Assembly (NCBI GenBank): GCA_036261615.1
Contig: DATAKK010000013.1
Span: 1-64,000, forward strand
DNA length: 64,000 nt
Direction: 5' to 3'
Source: JAJYQH01 sp036261615
GTDB taxonomy: Bacteria; Actinomycetota; Actinomycetes; Propionibacteriales; Propionibacteriaceae
Shown in pieces: positions 9,441-17,994 of this stretch; within the stretch, counting starts at the first letter, position 1, and each line of letters starts with the position of its first letter. The notes beneath the pieces were generated by a model that made no database searches, was not told where the DNA came from, and was given only the letters and a program-made list of their open reading frames with translations. The position numbers and the translations under genes were made by a program.

Positions 9441-9842
9441 ATGGACAACCAGCGCACCGAGGACGCACGACGTCGTGACGAACTCGCCAAGGCGCACGCC
9501 CGGCACGAGTCGGGACAGGCCCAGCGACTCATCGACGACTTCATCGCCCAGGCGACCGAGCAGCACATCGAGCCGGAGCCACTGGTCGCCACCACCCACA
9601 ACGGCACGCGGGTGAAGACCGACAGGGTCGGCTGGTACATCCGCAAGAACAAGTCGATCGCGGTGGGCACCGACGGCGGCTACTACATCCTCACCGTGCC
9701 GCTCGCGGGCGGCCTGCTCACCCGGTTCAAGGGCGTCAAGCTCGACCCGAGCCCTCCGCCGCTCGTGGTCGGACGCGGCGGCCGCGACGGCGAGACCGGC
9801 CCCCTGTCGGAGTTCCTCGAGCGGCGCCTGGCCGCCGGCTGA
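9441..9842 (+). CDS. Conserved small hypothetical protein
   Basis: I do not recognise this 133-residue protein. It has a charged, helical N-terminal half (residues 1-50, MDNQRTEDARRRDELAK onward) and a C-terminal half with short beta-like segments (GWYIRKNKSIAVGTDGGYYI, then VPLAGGLLTRFKG). There is no signal peptide or membrane segment. TAGGCT lies six bases before the ATG, so the transcript is probably leaderless, which strongly supports both the gene and the start. It is divergent from the MFS gene. Confidence 0.7.
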   Translation: MDNQRTEDARRRDELAKAHARHESGQAQRLIDDFIAQATEQHIEPEPLVATTHNGTRVKTDRVGWYIRKNKSIAVGTDGGYYILTVPLAGGLLTRFKGVKLDPSPPPLVVGRGGRDGETGPLSEFLERRLAAG

Positions 9843-10180
9843 GGGGCAGGCTTCCCGTTCCGGCGTCCGGTGGCCGCGGCGGGAAGACGATCCCTCCTGA
9901 CCGCGAGTCCCCCTGGGATGGGGTGGGTGTCAGCGGAGGCGGACCTTCCGGGACGGCGCGACTCGCGTGGGCCGCTGAGAAGGGGCACCGGGGGGCCGCT
10001 GACTCACCGCAGCGACCCCCCGGGCGTCGGGCGGTTGGTGGAGTCCATCGTTGGACACGGTCACACAACCTCTGCGAAAAAGGTACGCCCGGCGGAGCGC
10101 ATTTCCTGAACGTCTCAGCAGCCGATTCTTACTTCTGAGCATCTTCCTTGCAGCTTCAACCGCTTTGCACGTTCGTTCAG
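9843..10180. other. Convergent intergenic region with strong hairpin and a lower-GC pocket
   Basis: No gene is supported here. A strong hairpin at 9988-10023 (CCGGGGGG pairs with CCCCCCGG, then CGCTG with CAGCG, one internal mismatch) could act as a bidirectional terminator for the genes ending at 9842 and 10181. From about 10081 to 10180 the GC content falls to roughly 53%, against about 70% on either side. The frame of the neighbouring protein does not continue into it. Confidence 0.55.
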
Positions 10181-10858
10181 CTAGGCCGGGAGGTTGTCGA
10201 GGATTTCGTGCCGGTGGGCGCGCAGCACGCGCACGGCGCTGGAGCAGCGGTAGCGCACCATGTCGTGGCTCATGCCGTGCCGCTGCGCCGCCTCGCGGCC
10301 GCTCAGGCCGTCGCCGTAGACCGAGGCCAGCACGTCGGCGGACGCCGGCGGCACCAGCCGCAGCCGCCTGGACACGGCGACGACGTCGCCGACGCGGACC
10401 TCCGGCTCGGCTGGCAGCTGAGCGGCGTCCGGGAGGGCCATCGGGACGAGCCAGAGGGCGCCGTGCTCGCGCACCATCGCCTTGCGGGTGTTGAGGGCCA
10501 GGGTGGCGAGCACGTGGGCGCCGGGTTCGGGGCGGTAGCCCATCGCGACCGGCCAGCACGCGCCGAGGTAGTCGTCGAGGTCGCGCTGGGGGTCGTGCCG
10601 GGCGAGGCCGGCGAGGTGGGGGAGCAGGGCCTGCAACAGGCAGCGCCCGGCGACGGGACAGCCGGCCTGCGCGCGGGAGAGGACGGCGAGCATGGCGAGG
10701 TCGTCGCGGCGACACGCATCGACGACGTCGTCGAGGCGGGTGCAGCCCTCGAGGGCCGGACACGAGCGTGCCCACTCGAGAGCGAGGGCGTCGTGACGCC
10801 GGCAGGTGTCGAGCCAGTCGGCGTCGAGGCGGGTGCGGGTGGCGGTGGGGCGGGACAT
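10181..10858 (-). CDS. Sigma-factor-like helix-turn-helix protein
   Basis: A 225-residue protein whose C terminus resembles sigma-70 region 4: VPPASADVLASVYGDGLSGREAAQRHGMSHDMVRYR reads as a helix-turn-helix after a short acidic linker. The N-terminal part (residues 15-120) is helical and Cys/His-containing but not a clear sigma region 2. It may therefore be a divergent ECF-like sigma factor or another DNA-binding regulator. I chose the ATG at 10858 because GGAGGT sits seven bases upstream; a longer frame reaches 11038 but overlaps the next gene. It lies downstream of the debranching-enzyme gene on the same strand. Confidence 0.65.
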   Translation of the reverse strand: MSRPTATRTRLDADWLDTCRRHDALALEWARSCPALEGCTRLDDVVDACRRDDLAMLAVLSRAQAGCPVAGRCLLQALLPHLAGLARHDPQRDLDDYLGACWPVAMGYRPEPGAHVLATLALNTRKAMVREHGALWLVPMALPDAAQLPAEPEVRVGDVVAVSRRLRLVPPASADVLASVYGDGLSGREAAQRHGMSHDMVRYRCSSAVRVLRAHRHEILDNLPA

Positions 10859-10971
10859 GGGGACCTCCGTGGTTCGGTGGTCCCCACCGTCGCGGGGCGT
10901 TGTGGGTGCGGCTGGTGTCCCGCCGGGCCCCGGTGTTGTCCCGTGGGCGCCCGCTGTTGTCGGGTGCCGGT

Positions 10972-12912
10972 TCAGCCGGCGTGGCTCCACTCGGGATGCA
11001 GCGCACGGGCCACGACGACGGCGCTGGCCGCCGCCCACGCCTGCGGACGGCAGGCGGCGGGGTAGGGCTGCGGCGGGAAGATCCGGTCGGCCGGCTCGCC
11101 GCCGAACAGCTCGGGCATCCGGAAGCCGAACCCCTCGGCCGCGCGGAGCACCTGGGCCGCCAGGACGCCGGCCTCCTCACGGAAGCCCTCGCGGAGCATC
11201 CCGTCGATGATCACCGCGGTGTCGTGGGTCCACACCGAGCCGACGTGGTAGCCGAGCGGCCAGTACCCAGCGTTGGTCGTCGAGAGCGTCCGGACGCCGT
11301 AGCCCGACGCGAGGCTGGGGTGCATGAGCCGCCGCACGACGGCCCGCGCCTCGTCGGCGTCCAGGATGCCGGTGCCCAGCAGGTGGCCGATGTTGGACGA
11401 GACGCCGTCGACCGGCCGCTTCTGCACGTCGAGGGCCAGTGCCGGGTAGGGCCCCAACTCGTCGGACACCCAGAACCGCTCCCGGAACCGCTGGGAGAGC
11501 CGGGCCGCCCACGAGCGCCAGAAGCCGGCGTCGTCGGCGGAGTCGAAGCGCTCGAGCAGGCGCGCCGCGGCCATCGCCGCGGCATAGGCGTACCCCTGCA
11601 CCTCGACGAGGGCGATCGGCCCCTCGGCCTGGTCGCCGTTGGCCCACCGGATCGAGTCGCCGGAATCCTTCCAGCCCTGGTTGGCCAGGCCGTGGCCGGA
11701 CTCGTCGAAGTACTCGATGAACCCGTCGCCGTCGGCGTCCGCGTGGTCGCGGAGCCAGCCGAGCGCCCCCCACAGCGCCGGGAGCAGCTCGCGGACCTCG
11801 TCGTCGGGCATGCCGGCGTCCGCGGCATCGGCGAGCAGGAGGATCCACAGGGTGGTCGCGTCGATGGTGCCGAAGTATTCGGGCGGGATGACGATGTCGA
11901 GCGACTGGCCGTCGGCCTCCTGGTGGGTGTCGTGCAGGTCGAGCGCGACCCGGCGCACCTCGTGCAGGATCTTGCCCGGCTGCTCGGCCGTGCTGGGGTT
12001 CACCTCGCGGCCCTGGCGAGCGGCGAGCACGCGCAGCGTGGACGCCGCCAGCTCGACGTTGGTGGGCAGCAGCAACCGCGACGCGATGAGCGAGTCGCGC
12101 CCGAACAGGGTGAAGAACCACGGGGAGCCGGCGGCGAGGAAGGCGTCCGCGGAGGTGCCGCGCTCGGCGAGCCGCAGCGCGCCGAGGTCGAGGAACGCGT
12201 GGCTGAGCAGCCGGGTGAGTGAGGCGGTGGCTCCGGGCACCTCGGGCACCCGGAGCGCGGGCGCGGTGGTCGCGACGAACGGGGCCGCGGCGTCGTCGAG
12301 GTCGAGGCGCAGCGAGACCGACGCCTCGCCACGGGCGGGGACGGTCACCGGGAAGACGACGCGATACGCCTCGCCGTCGGTGCCCAGCTCGCCGCCGCTC
12401 GCCGAGAGGGTGGCGGTGGTCGCGCCGTCGCGCCACCACCAGGTGACCGATCCGTCGACGACCTCGGCGGGCGCGACCGGCACCCGCGGGCGTCCGGACT
12501 TGATCTCGGCCATCGGGGTGGCGTCGGGGGTGAGGGTGACCACGAGGGTGACCTCGAGCTCGTGGGTGGCGGCGGTGGTGAGCCGGTAGGTCTCGGTGAC
12601 CGACGATCCGGTGAGGTGCCGCTCCCGGTGCAGCAGCAGGAGGGGGTCGACGCCGAGTTCCGGGGTCCGGACGACGTACTCGTAGCGCGCCCGAGGGCCG
12701 CCGGGCTCGTCGGTGGCGATGTGCTCGAGCTCGCGCCCGGTGACGTCGAGGACCAGCGACGACACCACCCGGTCGTCGCCGCAGAAGACGCCCTGGGCGT
12801 TGCTGCGCCGCTCGGACGCCGGCGGCCCGACGATCTGCCCGTCGGGGCGTGACCAGCACTGGACGGGCGCCTGGAGCACGATCGACTGGTTGTGGAGGAA
12901 CGGCTGCGTCAT
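10972..12912 (-). CDS. Glycogen-debranching-type glycosidase (amylo-alpha-1,6-glucosidase family)
   Basis: A 646-residue protein of the actinobacterial family with an N-terminal glycogen-debranching beta domain and a C-terminal (alpha/alpha)6-barrel glucosidase domain. Visible are FTLFGRDSLIASRLLLP, GKILHEVRR, IDATTLWILLLADA, LANQGWKDSGDS and YWPLGYHVGSVWTHDTAVI, all typical of this family. It probably hydrolyses alpha-glucosidic oligosaccharides in the cytoplasm; there is no signal peptide. The ATG at 12912 has GAGGAG upstream. It is divergent from the LacI gene at 13139 and close to an ABC sugar importer, suggesting one substrate-induced regulon. Confidence 0.8.
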   Translation of the reverse strand: MTQPFLHNQSIVLQAPVQCWSRPDGQIVGPPASERRSNAQGVFCGDDRVVSSLVLDVTGRELEHIATDEPGGPRARYEYVVRTPELGVDPLLLLHRERHLTGSSVTETYRLTTAATHELEVTLVVTLTPDATPMAEIKSGRPRVPVAPAEVVDGSVTWWWRDGATTATLSASGGELGTDGEAYRVVFPVTVPARGEASVSLRLDLDDAAAPFVATTAPALRVPEVPGATASLTRLLSHAFLDLGALRLAERGTSADAFLAAGSPWFFTLFGRDSLIASRLLLPTNVELAASTLRVLAARQGREVNPSTAEQPGKILHEVRRVALDLHDTHQEADGQSLDIVIPPEYFGTIDATTLWILLLADAADAGMPDDEVRELLPALWGALGWLRDHADADGDGFIEYFDESGHGLANQGWKDSGDSIRWANGDQAEGPIALVEVQGYAYAAAMAAARLLERFDSADDAGFWRSWAARLSQRFRERFWVSDELGPYPALALDVQKRPVDGVSSNIGHLLGTGILDADEARAVVRRLMHPSLASGYGVRTLSTTNAGYWPLGYHVGSVWTHDTAVIIDGMLREGFREEAGVLAAQVLRAAEGFGFRMPELFGGEPADRIFPPQPYPAACRPQAWAAASAVVVARALHPEWSHAG

Positions 12913-12986
12913 CGGAGTCTCCTCGGTCGGTGGACGAGCGGCGGCACGGGTCACGGTCGTGGCACCCCCCCAAGGTATTGGGGGTC

Positions 12987-13016
12987 TTGACACGGGACTG
13001 GCGCGATGTGCAATCT
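12987..13016 (+). promoter_or_regulatory. Candidate promoter for the LacI regulator gene
   Basis: TTGACA (12987-12992) is followed after 18 bases by CAATCT (13011-13016). It points towards the LacI gene starting at 13139, in the 226-base gap between divergent genes. The -10 match is only moderate. Confidence 0.35.
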
Positions 13017-13138
13017 ACCAGTAATTTGATCGTTCCAATCGTTGCTGACTGGATCTCGATCGAGCCCGGCAGAGCCGATCCGAACAGAGCCGTTCCGTTC
13101 CACCGCATGTCCCCAGCACTGCGAACCAGAGGTGCCCG

Positions 13139-14233
13139 ATGAGTCGACCCACGTTGGTCAGCCTGGCCCGAGAACTCGGCGTCTCCCGGCAGACCGTGTC
13201 GAACGTCATCAACGCGCCCCACCTCGTGCGGCCCAGCACCCGCCAGCGGGTGCAGGAGGCCATCGACAAGGCCGGATACCGCCCCTCCGCGGTCGCGCAG
13301 GCGCTGCGCCGCCAGTCGTCGAGCACGATCGCGATGCGCATGTACCCGAGCGTCGACGGCATCAACGGCGCGGTGATGGACCGATTCCTCCACTGCGTGG
13401 TCGAACAGGCGGAGTCGCTCACGCACCGGGTCGTCCTGTTCACTGCCAGCGACGACGACGACGAGGTGGCCACCCTGCGCGACCTCGTCGATCGCGGCAG
13501 CATCGACGCCTGCCTGCTCACCTCCACCACCGCCGGCGACCCGCGGCCCGCCAAACTCACGGAGGCCGGCGTCGTCTTCGGGGCCTTCGGACGCCCCTGG
13601 GGCCACGAGGCGTCGACGTCGCACCTGTGGGCCGACGTCGACGGGCGGGCGGGCACGCGCGCGGCGACCGAGCACCTCGTCGACCAGGGCTGCACCCGGA
13701 TCGGCTTCATCGGCTGGCCCGACGGGCCCGGGGTCGGCCAGGACCGCTTGCAGGGCTGGGCGGACGCCGTCACCGAGCGTCTCGGCGTCCGCGACCTCGA
13801 CGCGTGGCGGGTCCAGTCTGTCGACGGGATCGTCGAGGGCAGCACGGCCGCCCTCGAACTGCTCGACCGCGGGTGCGACGCCCTCGTCTGCGCGAGCGAC
13901 TCGTTCGCCACCGGGGCGTTCGACGTGTTCCGCGGGCGCCCCGACCGCGACGGTGCCCTGCCGATCGTCGGCTTCGACGACACGCCCGTCGTCCGGGCGA
14001 TCGGGCTGTCCAGCGTCACCCAGCCGGTCGAGGACGTCGCGACGATGCTCGTGCACCGGCTGGTCGCCCGGGCCACCGGCCGGGACGCCGACCCCGAGCG
14101 CCTGCCCGCCGCCGCGCCGGTCGGCGCCGACGGTCACCTGCTGACCCCGTCGCTCCAGGTGCGCAGGCTCCAGGCGATCGGGCCGCCCGCGGCGTCCGCC
14201 AGGGCCCGGGCGCGGCAACCACCAGAACTCTGA
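13139..14233 (+). CDS. LacI-family transcriptional regulator of the adjacent sugar locus
   Basis: DNA-binding repressor with an N-terminal LacI helix-turn-helix (PTLVSLARELGVSRQTVSNVIN, hinge GYRPSAVAQALRR) and a periplasmic-binding-protein-like effector domain (GIMP-like core from residue 70 to 330). The length of 364 residues is slightly above normal because of a Pro/Ala/Arg-rich tail. It lies divergent from the debranching-type glycosidase and 121 bases before the ABC importer genes on its own strand. That placement makes it the likely sugar-responsive regulator of both. I could not find a convincing LacI palindrome in either gap. Confidence 0.88.
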   Translation: MSRPTLVSLARELGVSRQTVSNVINAPHLVRPSTRQRVQEAIDKAGYRPSAVAQALRRQSSSTIAMRMYPSVDGINGAVMDRFLHCVVEQAESLTHRVVLFTASDDDDEVATLRDLVDRGSIDACLLTSTTAGDPRPAKLTEAGVVFGAFGRPWGHEASTSHLWADVDGRAGTRAATEHLVDQGCTRIGFIGWPDGPGVGQDRLQGWADAVTERLGVRDLDAWRVQSVDGIVEGSTAALELLDRGCDALVCASDSFATGAFDVFRGRPDRDGALPIVGFDDTPVVRAIGLSSVTQPVEDVATMLVHRLVARATGRDADPERLPAAAPVGADGHLLTPSLQVRRLQAIGPPAASARARARQPPEL

Positions 14234-14354
14234 ACGGCAGGCCACTGCAGTCCGATCAGCATCGCCGTCCGGCAGCCGCCGGCCGGCACCCCCGATCGCA
14301 CCCGCGATCACCCGGCTCACCCCGGGGTCCCGAATTGACCAACAGGAGAAATCA

Positions 14355-15617
14355 ATGGGTAAGCACCGCATCGCGGCGATCGTCACCCTCGGCACCGCGT
14401 CCGCCCTGGCCCTGTCCGCCTGCGGCGGCAGTGGTTTCAGCAGCGGCAGCTCGGCCGGGGCCTCCGGCTCGGCGTCCGCGTCGGCCAACACCAACCCGCT
14501 CACCGTGCTCATCGGCTCGTCCGGCCCCGCCGAGACGACGGCGGTGAAGACGGCCGTGGCCGCCTGGTCGCAGAAGTCCGGCATCCAGGCGAACGTGGTC
14601 GCGTCGAGCAACCTCGAGCAGGACGCCGCCAAGGGCTTCGCCGCCGGCAAGCCGGCCGACGTCCTCTACACGTCGCCCGCCGACCTCGCGACGTGGGCGA
14701 AGGCAGGCAACATGTACGCCTACGGCGACACCCTGTCGAACGCGAGCGACTTCTACGCCCCGCTCAAGCAGGCGTTCACCTACAACGGCAAGTTCTACTG
14801 CGCGCCGAAGGACTTCTCCACCCTCGCCCTCGTCATCAACACGACGATGTGGCAGAAGGCCGGCCTCACCAGCGCCGACATCCCCACCACGTGGGACCAG
14901 CTCGACGCGGTGGGCCAGAAGATCAAGGCCAAGGGCATGGTGCCGCTCACCTTCGGTCCGCAGATCGAGCGGGTGGGCGTCTTCATGGCCCAGGCCGGCG
15001 GCTCGCTCGTGAGCTCCGACGGCAAGACGGCCACGGTGAACAGCCCGGCCAACGTCGCCGGCCTCACCGAGGTGCAGAAGCTGCTCAAGGACGGCACCGC
15101 CGCCTACTCGAACACCCTGCACAACGCCGGGTGGGGCGGTGAGGCGTTCGGCAAGCAGTACGCCGTCATGACGATCGAGGGCAACTGGATCACCGGCGCC
15201 ATGCAGACCGACTACAAGAACGTGAAGTACAAGGTCGTCGAGCTGCCGCAGGGCAAGCAGAAGGGCACCCTCGAGTACACCAACTGCTGGGGCATCACGG
15301 CCAAGAGCGGCAACGTCGGCGGCGCGGAGAGCCTCGTCCAGTTCCTCACCTCGACCGACCAGCAGCTCGCCTTCGCCAAGGCCTTCGGCGTCATGCCGTC
15401 GGTGCAGTCGGCCAAGGCGCAGTGGATCAAGGACAACCCGTCGATGGCGGCCTTCGTCAACGGCGCCGACTACGCGCAGAACCTCCCGTCGATGCCCGGT
15501 GCCTCCCAGGTGATCACCGACTTCGACCAGAAGCTGCCGTCGCTGGCGACCACCGACCCGAAGACCATCCTCGACGCCGAGCAGAAGAACCTCCAGGCCG
15601 CGATCTCCAACGGCTGA
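14355..15617 (+). CDS. ABC sugar importer, solute-binding lipoprotein
   Basis: Extracellular carbohydrate-binding protein of family 1. The signal peptide MGKHRIAAIVTLGTASALAL leads to the lipobox LSAC at residues 19-22, so the mature protein is lipid-anchored after cleavage before Cys. The rest shows the maltose-binding-protein-like two-domain pattern (ADVLYTSPADLATWAKAG, YNGKFYCAPKDFSTLALVIN, YAVMTIEGNWITGAM). There are 420 residues. AGGAGA precedes the ATG. It is first in a three-gene importer operon, and a perfect hairpin follows it. No ATPase gene is present nearby, so a shared MsiK-like ATPase elsewhere is likely. Confidence 0.9.
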   Translation: MGKHRIAAIVTLGTASALALSACGGSGFSSGSSAGASGSASASANTNPLTVLIGSSGPAETTAVKTAVAAWSQKSGIQANVVASSNLEQDAAKGFAAGKPADVLYTSPADLATWAKAGNMYAYGDTLSNASDFYAPLKQAFTYNGKFYCAPKDFSTLALVINTTMWQKAGLTSADIPTTWDQLDAVGQKIKAKGMVPLTFGPQIERVGVFMAQAGGSLVSSDGKTATVNSPANVAGLTEVQKLLKDGTAAYSNTLHNAGWGGEAFGKQYAVMTIEGNWITGAMQTDYKNVKYKVVELPQGKQKGTLEYTNCWGITAKSGNVGGAESLVQFLTSTDQQLAFAKAFGVMPSVQSAKAQWIKDNPSMAAFVNGADYAQNLPSMPGASQVITDFDQKLPSLATTDPKTILDAEQKNLQAAISNG

Positions 15618-15630
15618 CCCCCTGTGTCGT

Positions 15631-15660
15631 GGTGGCCGGCGTCCGCGGACGCCGGCCACC
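15631..15660. terminator. Perfect palindrome between solute-binding protein and permease genes
   Basis: A 30-bp perfect palindrome made of GGTGGCCGGCGTCCG and its complement. It contains GGCGTCC and GGACGCC back to back, the 7-mer that is abundant across the window. There is no T-run. It probably acts as a partial terminator or RNA-stabilising stem that keeps the binding-protein mRNA more abundant than that of the permeases. Confidence 0.7.
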
Positions 15661-15711
15661 CGGCATCCCACCGTCATCCGCCCGGGCGGATGCACTCACG
15701 AAAGGTCCGTC

Positions 15712-16824
15712 GTGTCCGCGATCGCGATCCGCCGCCACCGCGGCACCGCACAGCGCCAGGGTGCCGCAGGTTGGTTGTTCGTCACGCCCGTGGTCATCAT
15801 CCTCGGGCTGTTCCTTCTCGTGCCGATCCTCATGGCGCTGTGGGTGAGCGTCAGCGACTGGAGCGGTTCCGGCAGTCCGTTCACCGCGCAGGTGCACTTC
15901 GTCGGCGGCAAGAACTACACCCAGGTGCTCAACGGGCAGGGTCTCACCGCCCAGACCTTCGGGCTCGCCGTCCGTAACAACCTCTACTACGTGCTCTACG
16001 TCGTCCCGCTGCAGACCGTGCTGTCGCTGTTCCTCGCCGTGATGGTGTCGCGGCGGGCGATGAAGGGACGCAACTTCTTCCGGATGGCCTTCTACTTCCC
16101 GTCGGTGACCAGCTCTGTGGCGATCACCGTGCTGTGGCTGTTCCTGTTCTCCGGCGCGGGGGTCGTCAACAAGTTCCTGTCGTACTTCGCGATCAACGGC
16201 CCCGACTGGTTCAACGACCCCAACGGGCTCGGCACCAAGGTGTTCCACCTGCACGAGACCGGCTGGCTGGCCGGCGGCAACTTCCTCGGCATCGACTGGT
16301 ACCAGTGGCTCGCCGGCCCCTCGGTGGCGATGTCGGCGTTCATCATCATGGCGATCTTCACCACCTCGGGAACGTTCATGCTGCTGTTCATCGCGGCCCT
16401 GCAGAACATCGGCGAGGAGACCGAGGAGGCGGCGCTCATCGACGGGGCCGGCGCCTGGGCCCGGTTCCGCTACGTCACCCTCCCGCTGCTGCGTCCGACC
16501 CTCTACACCGTGATCACCCTGGGTCTCATCGGCACCTGGCAGATCTTCGACCAGGTGTGGATCGGCACCCACGGCGGGCCGGCGTACACGACGACCACCC
16601 CGGCCTACATGGCCTACGACACCGCCTTCAGCGGCAACTGGGGCAAGGGCGCGGCGATCGCGTTCATCCTGTTCGGGATCATCATCGTGATGACGATCCT
16701 CCAGCGGCTCATCCTCGGTGAGGCGGACGCGACCAAGATGACCCGCCGCGACCTGCGGCGCGACCGGGCGCAGCGGGCGGCCGCCCTCGTGGCCCTCGAG
16801 AAGACCGAGCAGGGAGGCCTGTGA
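15712..16824 (+). CDS. ABC sugar importer permease 1 (MalF/UgpA-like)
   Basis: Integral membrane subunit of a carbohydrate importer, 370 residues, with about six membrane segments. The first is AAGWLFVTPVVIILGLFLLVPI, and the EAA loop (EETEEAALIDGAGAWARFRYVTLPLLRPT, near residue 240) is the ATPase contact site. The GTG start follows an AAAGG site. The gene ends in an overlap with permease 2. A Lys/Arg-rich tail follows the last helix. No substrate can be assigned from sequence; the neighbouring debranching-type enzyme suggests an alpha-glucoside. Confidence 0.9.
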   Translation: MSAIAIRRHRGTAQRQGAAGWLFVTPVVIILGLFLLVPILMALWVSVSDWSGSGSPFTAQVHFVGGKNYTQVLNGQGLTAQTFGLAVRNNLYYVLYVVPLQTVLSLFLAVMVSRRAMKGRNFFRMAFYFPSVTSSVAITVLWLFLFSGAGVVNKFLSYFAINGPDWFNDPNGLGTKVFHLHETGWLAGGNFLGIDWYQWLAGPSVAMSAFIIMAIFTTSGTFMLLFIAALQNIGEETEEAALIDGAGAWARFRYVTLPLLRPTLYTVITLGLIGTWQIFDQVWIGTHGGPAYTTTTPAYMAYDTAFSGNWGKGAAIAFILFGIIIVMTILQRLILGEADATKMTRRDLRRDRAQRAAALVALEKTEQGGL

Positions 16825-17714
16825 TGAGCACCGCCACCACCACCGAGGCTCGCACGCGGGCGGCGTCCCCTGGCACCGTGAGGCGGCGCCGCCAGGGAAT
16901 CGGCACATGGGTTGTGCTGCTCGTGCTCATCGTGCTCGCGGTGATCTACATCTTCCCGTTCCTCGTGCAGATCTCCACCTCGTTCAAGACCGAGGGGGAC
17001 GCCGCGAACAACCCGATGAGCCTCATCCCGCAGACCTGGTCGAGCCTCGCCTACCAGCGGCTGTTCACGAACTCCGACTTCCCCTTGTGGGTGCGCAACT
17101 CGTTCATCGTCACCCTGGCGGTGACCATCGGCCGGGTCTTCTTCGACTCGCTCGCCGGCTACGCCCTGGCCCGGCTGCGCTTCCGGGGGCGCGAAGTGGT
17201 GTTCTACCTGCTCATCGCGGTGATGTCGGTGCCGGGCGTCGTGCTGCTCATCCCGAAGTTCCTCGTCATCAACTACCTCGGCATCTACGACAGCTTCGCC
17301 GGCATGATCCTCCCGCTGCTCGTGGACGCCGGCGGGGTGTTCATGATGCGCAACTTCTTCACCTCGATCCCCGAGTCGGTCGAGGAGGCGGCCCGGATCG
17401 ACGGCGCCGGCACCTTCCGCACCTTCTGGTCGATCGTGCTGCCGATGGCGCGCCCGGCGCTCATGACGATCATCATCCTGAGCTTCCAGGGGTCGTGGAA
17501 CGAGTTCAGCCACTTCCTCATCGCCACCCAGAGCCCGAGCCTGCGCACGCTCACGACGGGGGTGGCCACGCTGGCGTCCGGTGGGCTGGGCGGCGGGACG
17601 CAGTACCCGCTCAAGCTCGGCGCCGCCCTGCTCATGACGGTGCCCGCCGCGATCATCTTCTTCGTCTTCCAGCGCCAGATCATGAACAACACCGGGGGTG
17701 CGGTGAAGGACTGA
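16824..17714 (+). CDS. ABC sugar importer permease 2 (MalG/UgpE-like)
   Basis: Second membrane subunit, 296 residues, six predicted helices starting with TWVVLLVLIVLAVIYIFPFL. The EAA loop is PESVEEAARIDGAGTFRTFW near residue 190. The ATG at 16824 overlaps the last base of the upstream stop and sits six bases after AGGGAGG; a GTG at 16821 would be only three bases away, so I prefer the ATG. It ends the operon; two TTGTCCACA boxes and a palindromic repeat follow. Confidence 0.9.
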   Translation: MSTATTTEARTRAASPGTVRRRRQGIGTWVVLLVLIVLAVIYIFPFLVQISTSFKTEGDAANNPMSLIPQTWSSLAYQRLFTNSDFPLWVRNSFIVTLAVTIGRVFFDSLAGYALARLRFRGREVVFYLLIAVMSVPGVVLLIPKFLVINYLGIYDSFAGMILPLLVDAGGVFMMRNFFTSIPESVEEAARIDGAGTFRTFWSIVLPMARPALMTIIILSFQGSWNEFSHFLIATQSPSLRTLTTGVATLASGGLGGGTQYPLKLGAALLMTVPAAIIFFVFQRQIMNNTGGAVKD

Positions 17715-17731
17715 GCGTCCCGGCGTCCGGG

Positions 17732-17753
17732 TTGTCCACAGGGGTTGTCCACA
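17732..17753 (+). promoter_or_regulatory. Two DnaA-box-like sites
   Basis: TTGTCCACA occurs at 17732-17740 and again at 17745-17753, 13 bp apart. This is the preferred DnaA box sequence in high-GC actinobacteria. Two copies alone do not make an origin; they could be a regulatory or titration site next to the exonuclease III gene. A small TCTGTCC/GGACAGA inverted repeat follows near 17779-17795. Confidence 0.45.
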
Positions 17754-17800
17754 CTGGGGAGAACTACACCGGTGTGATTTCTGTCCTCTGGACAGAGATC

Positions 17801-17873
17801 CTGCGAAATTCGCACCACCTGCCACACCCTGCGCCCAGGAGCCGGGGTGTGGTAGGTGGCGCACGTTTCGCAG
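17801..17873. repeat. Long imperfect palindromic repeat, family 2, copy 1
   Basis: Arms at 17801-17830 and 17844-17873 pair at 24 of 30 positions around a 13-base loop. The left arm begins CTGCGAAATTCGC and continues to CTGCCACACCCT. A related palindrome sits at 39169-39243, where the reverse strand reads CTGCGGAATTCGC and then CTGCCACACCCT. This is a dispersed intergenic element, not just a terminator. Confidence 0.75.
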
Positions 17874-17994
17874 AGGGGCGGGGCCCGGGACGCCGCTCGG
17901 GCAGCCGGACGCGGCAGGGGAGCCGGACGCGGCAGCGGAGCCGGACCCCTGTCACCCCTGTCGGCCGGGACGGCCGGTTGGGTAGCCTCGCGGG

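Noticed and set aside
9930..10180. Possible continuation of the sigma-like protein in another frame across the low-GC pocket
   Set aside because: A frameshift would be needed and the extra peptide is Lys/Arg-rich without a known motif; the annotated stop looks natural.
10859..11038. Upstream extension of the sigma-like protein frame to 11038
   Set aside because: It overlaps the debranching-type gene and has Arg/Pro-rich noise; GGAGGT fixes the start at 10858.
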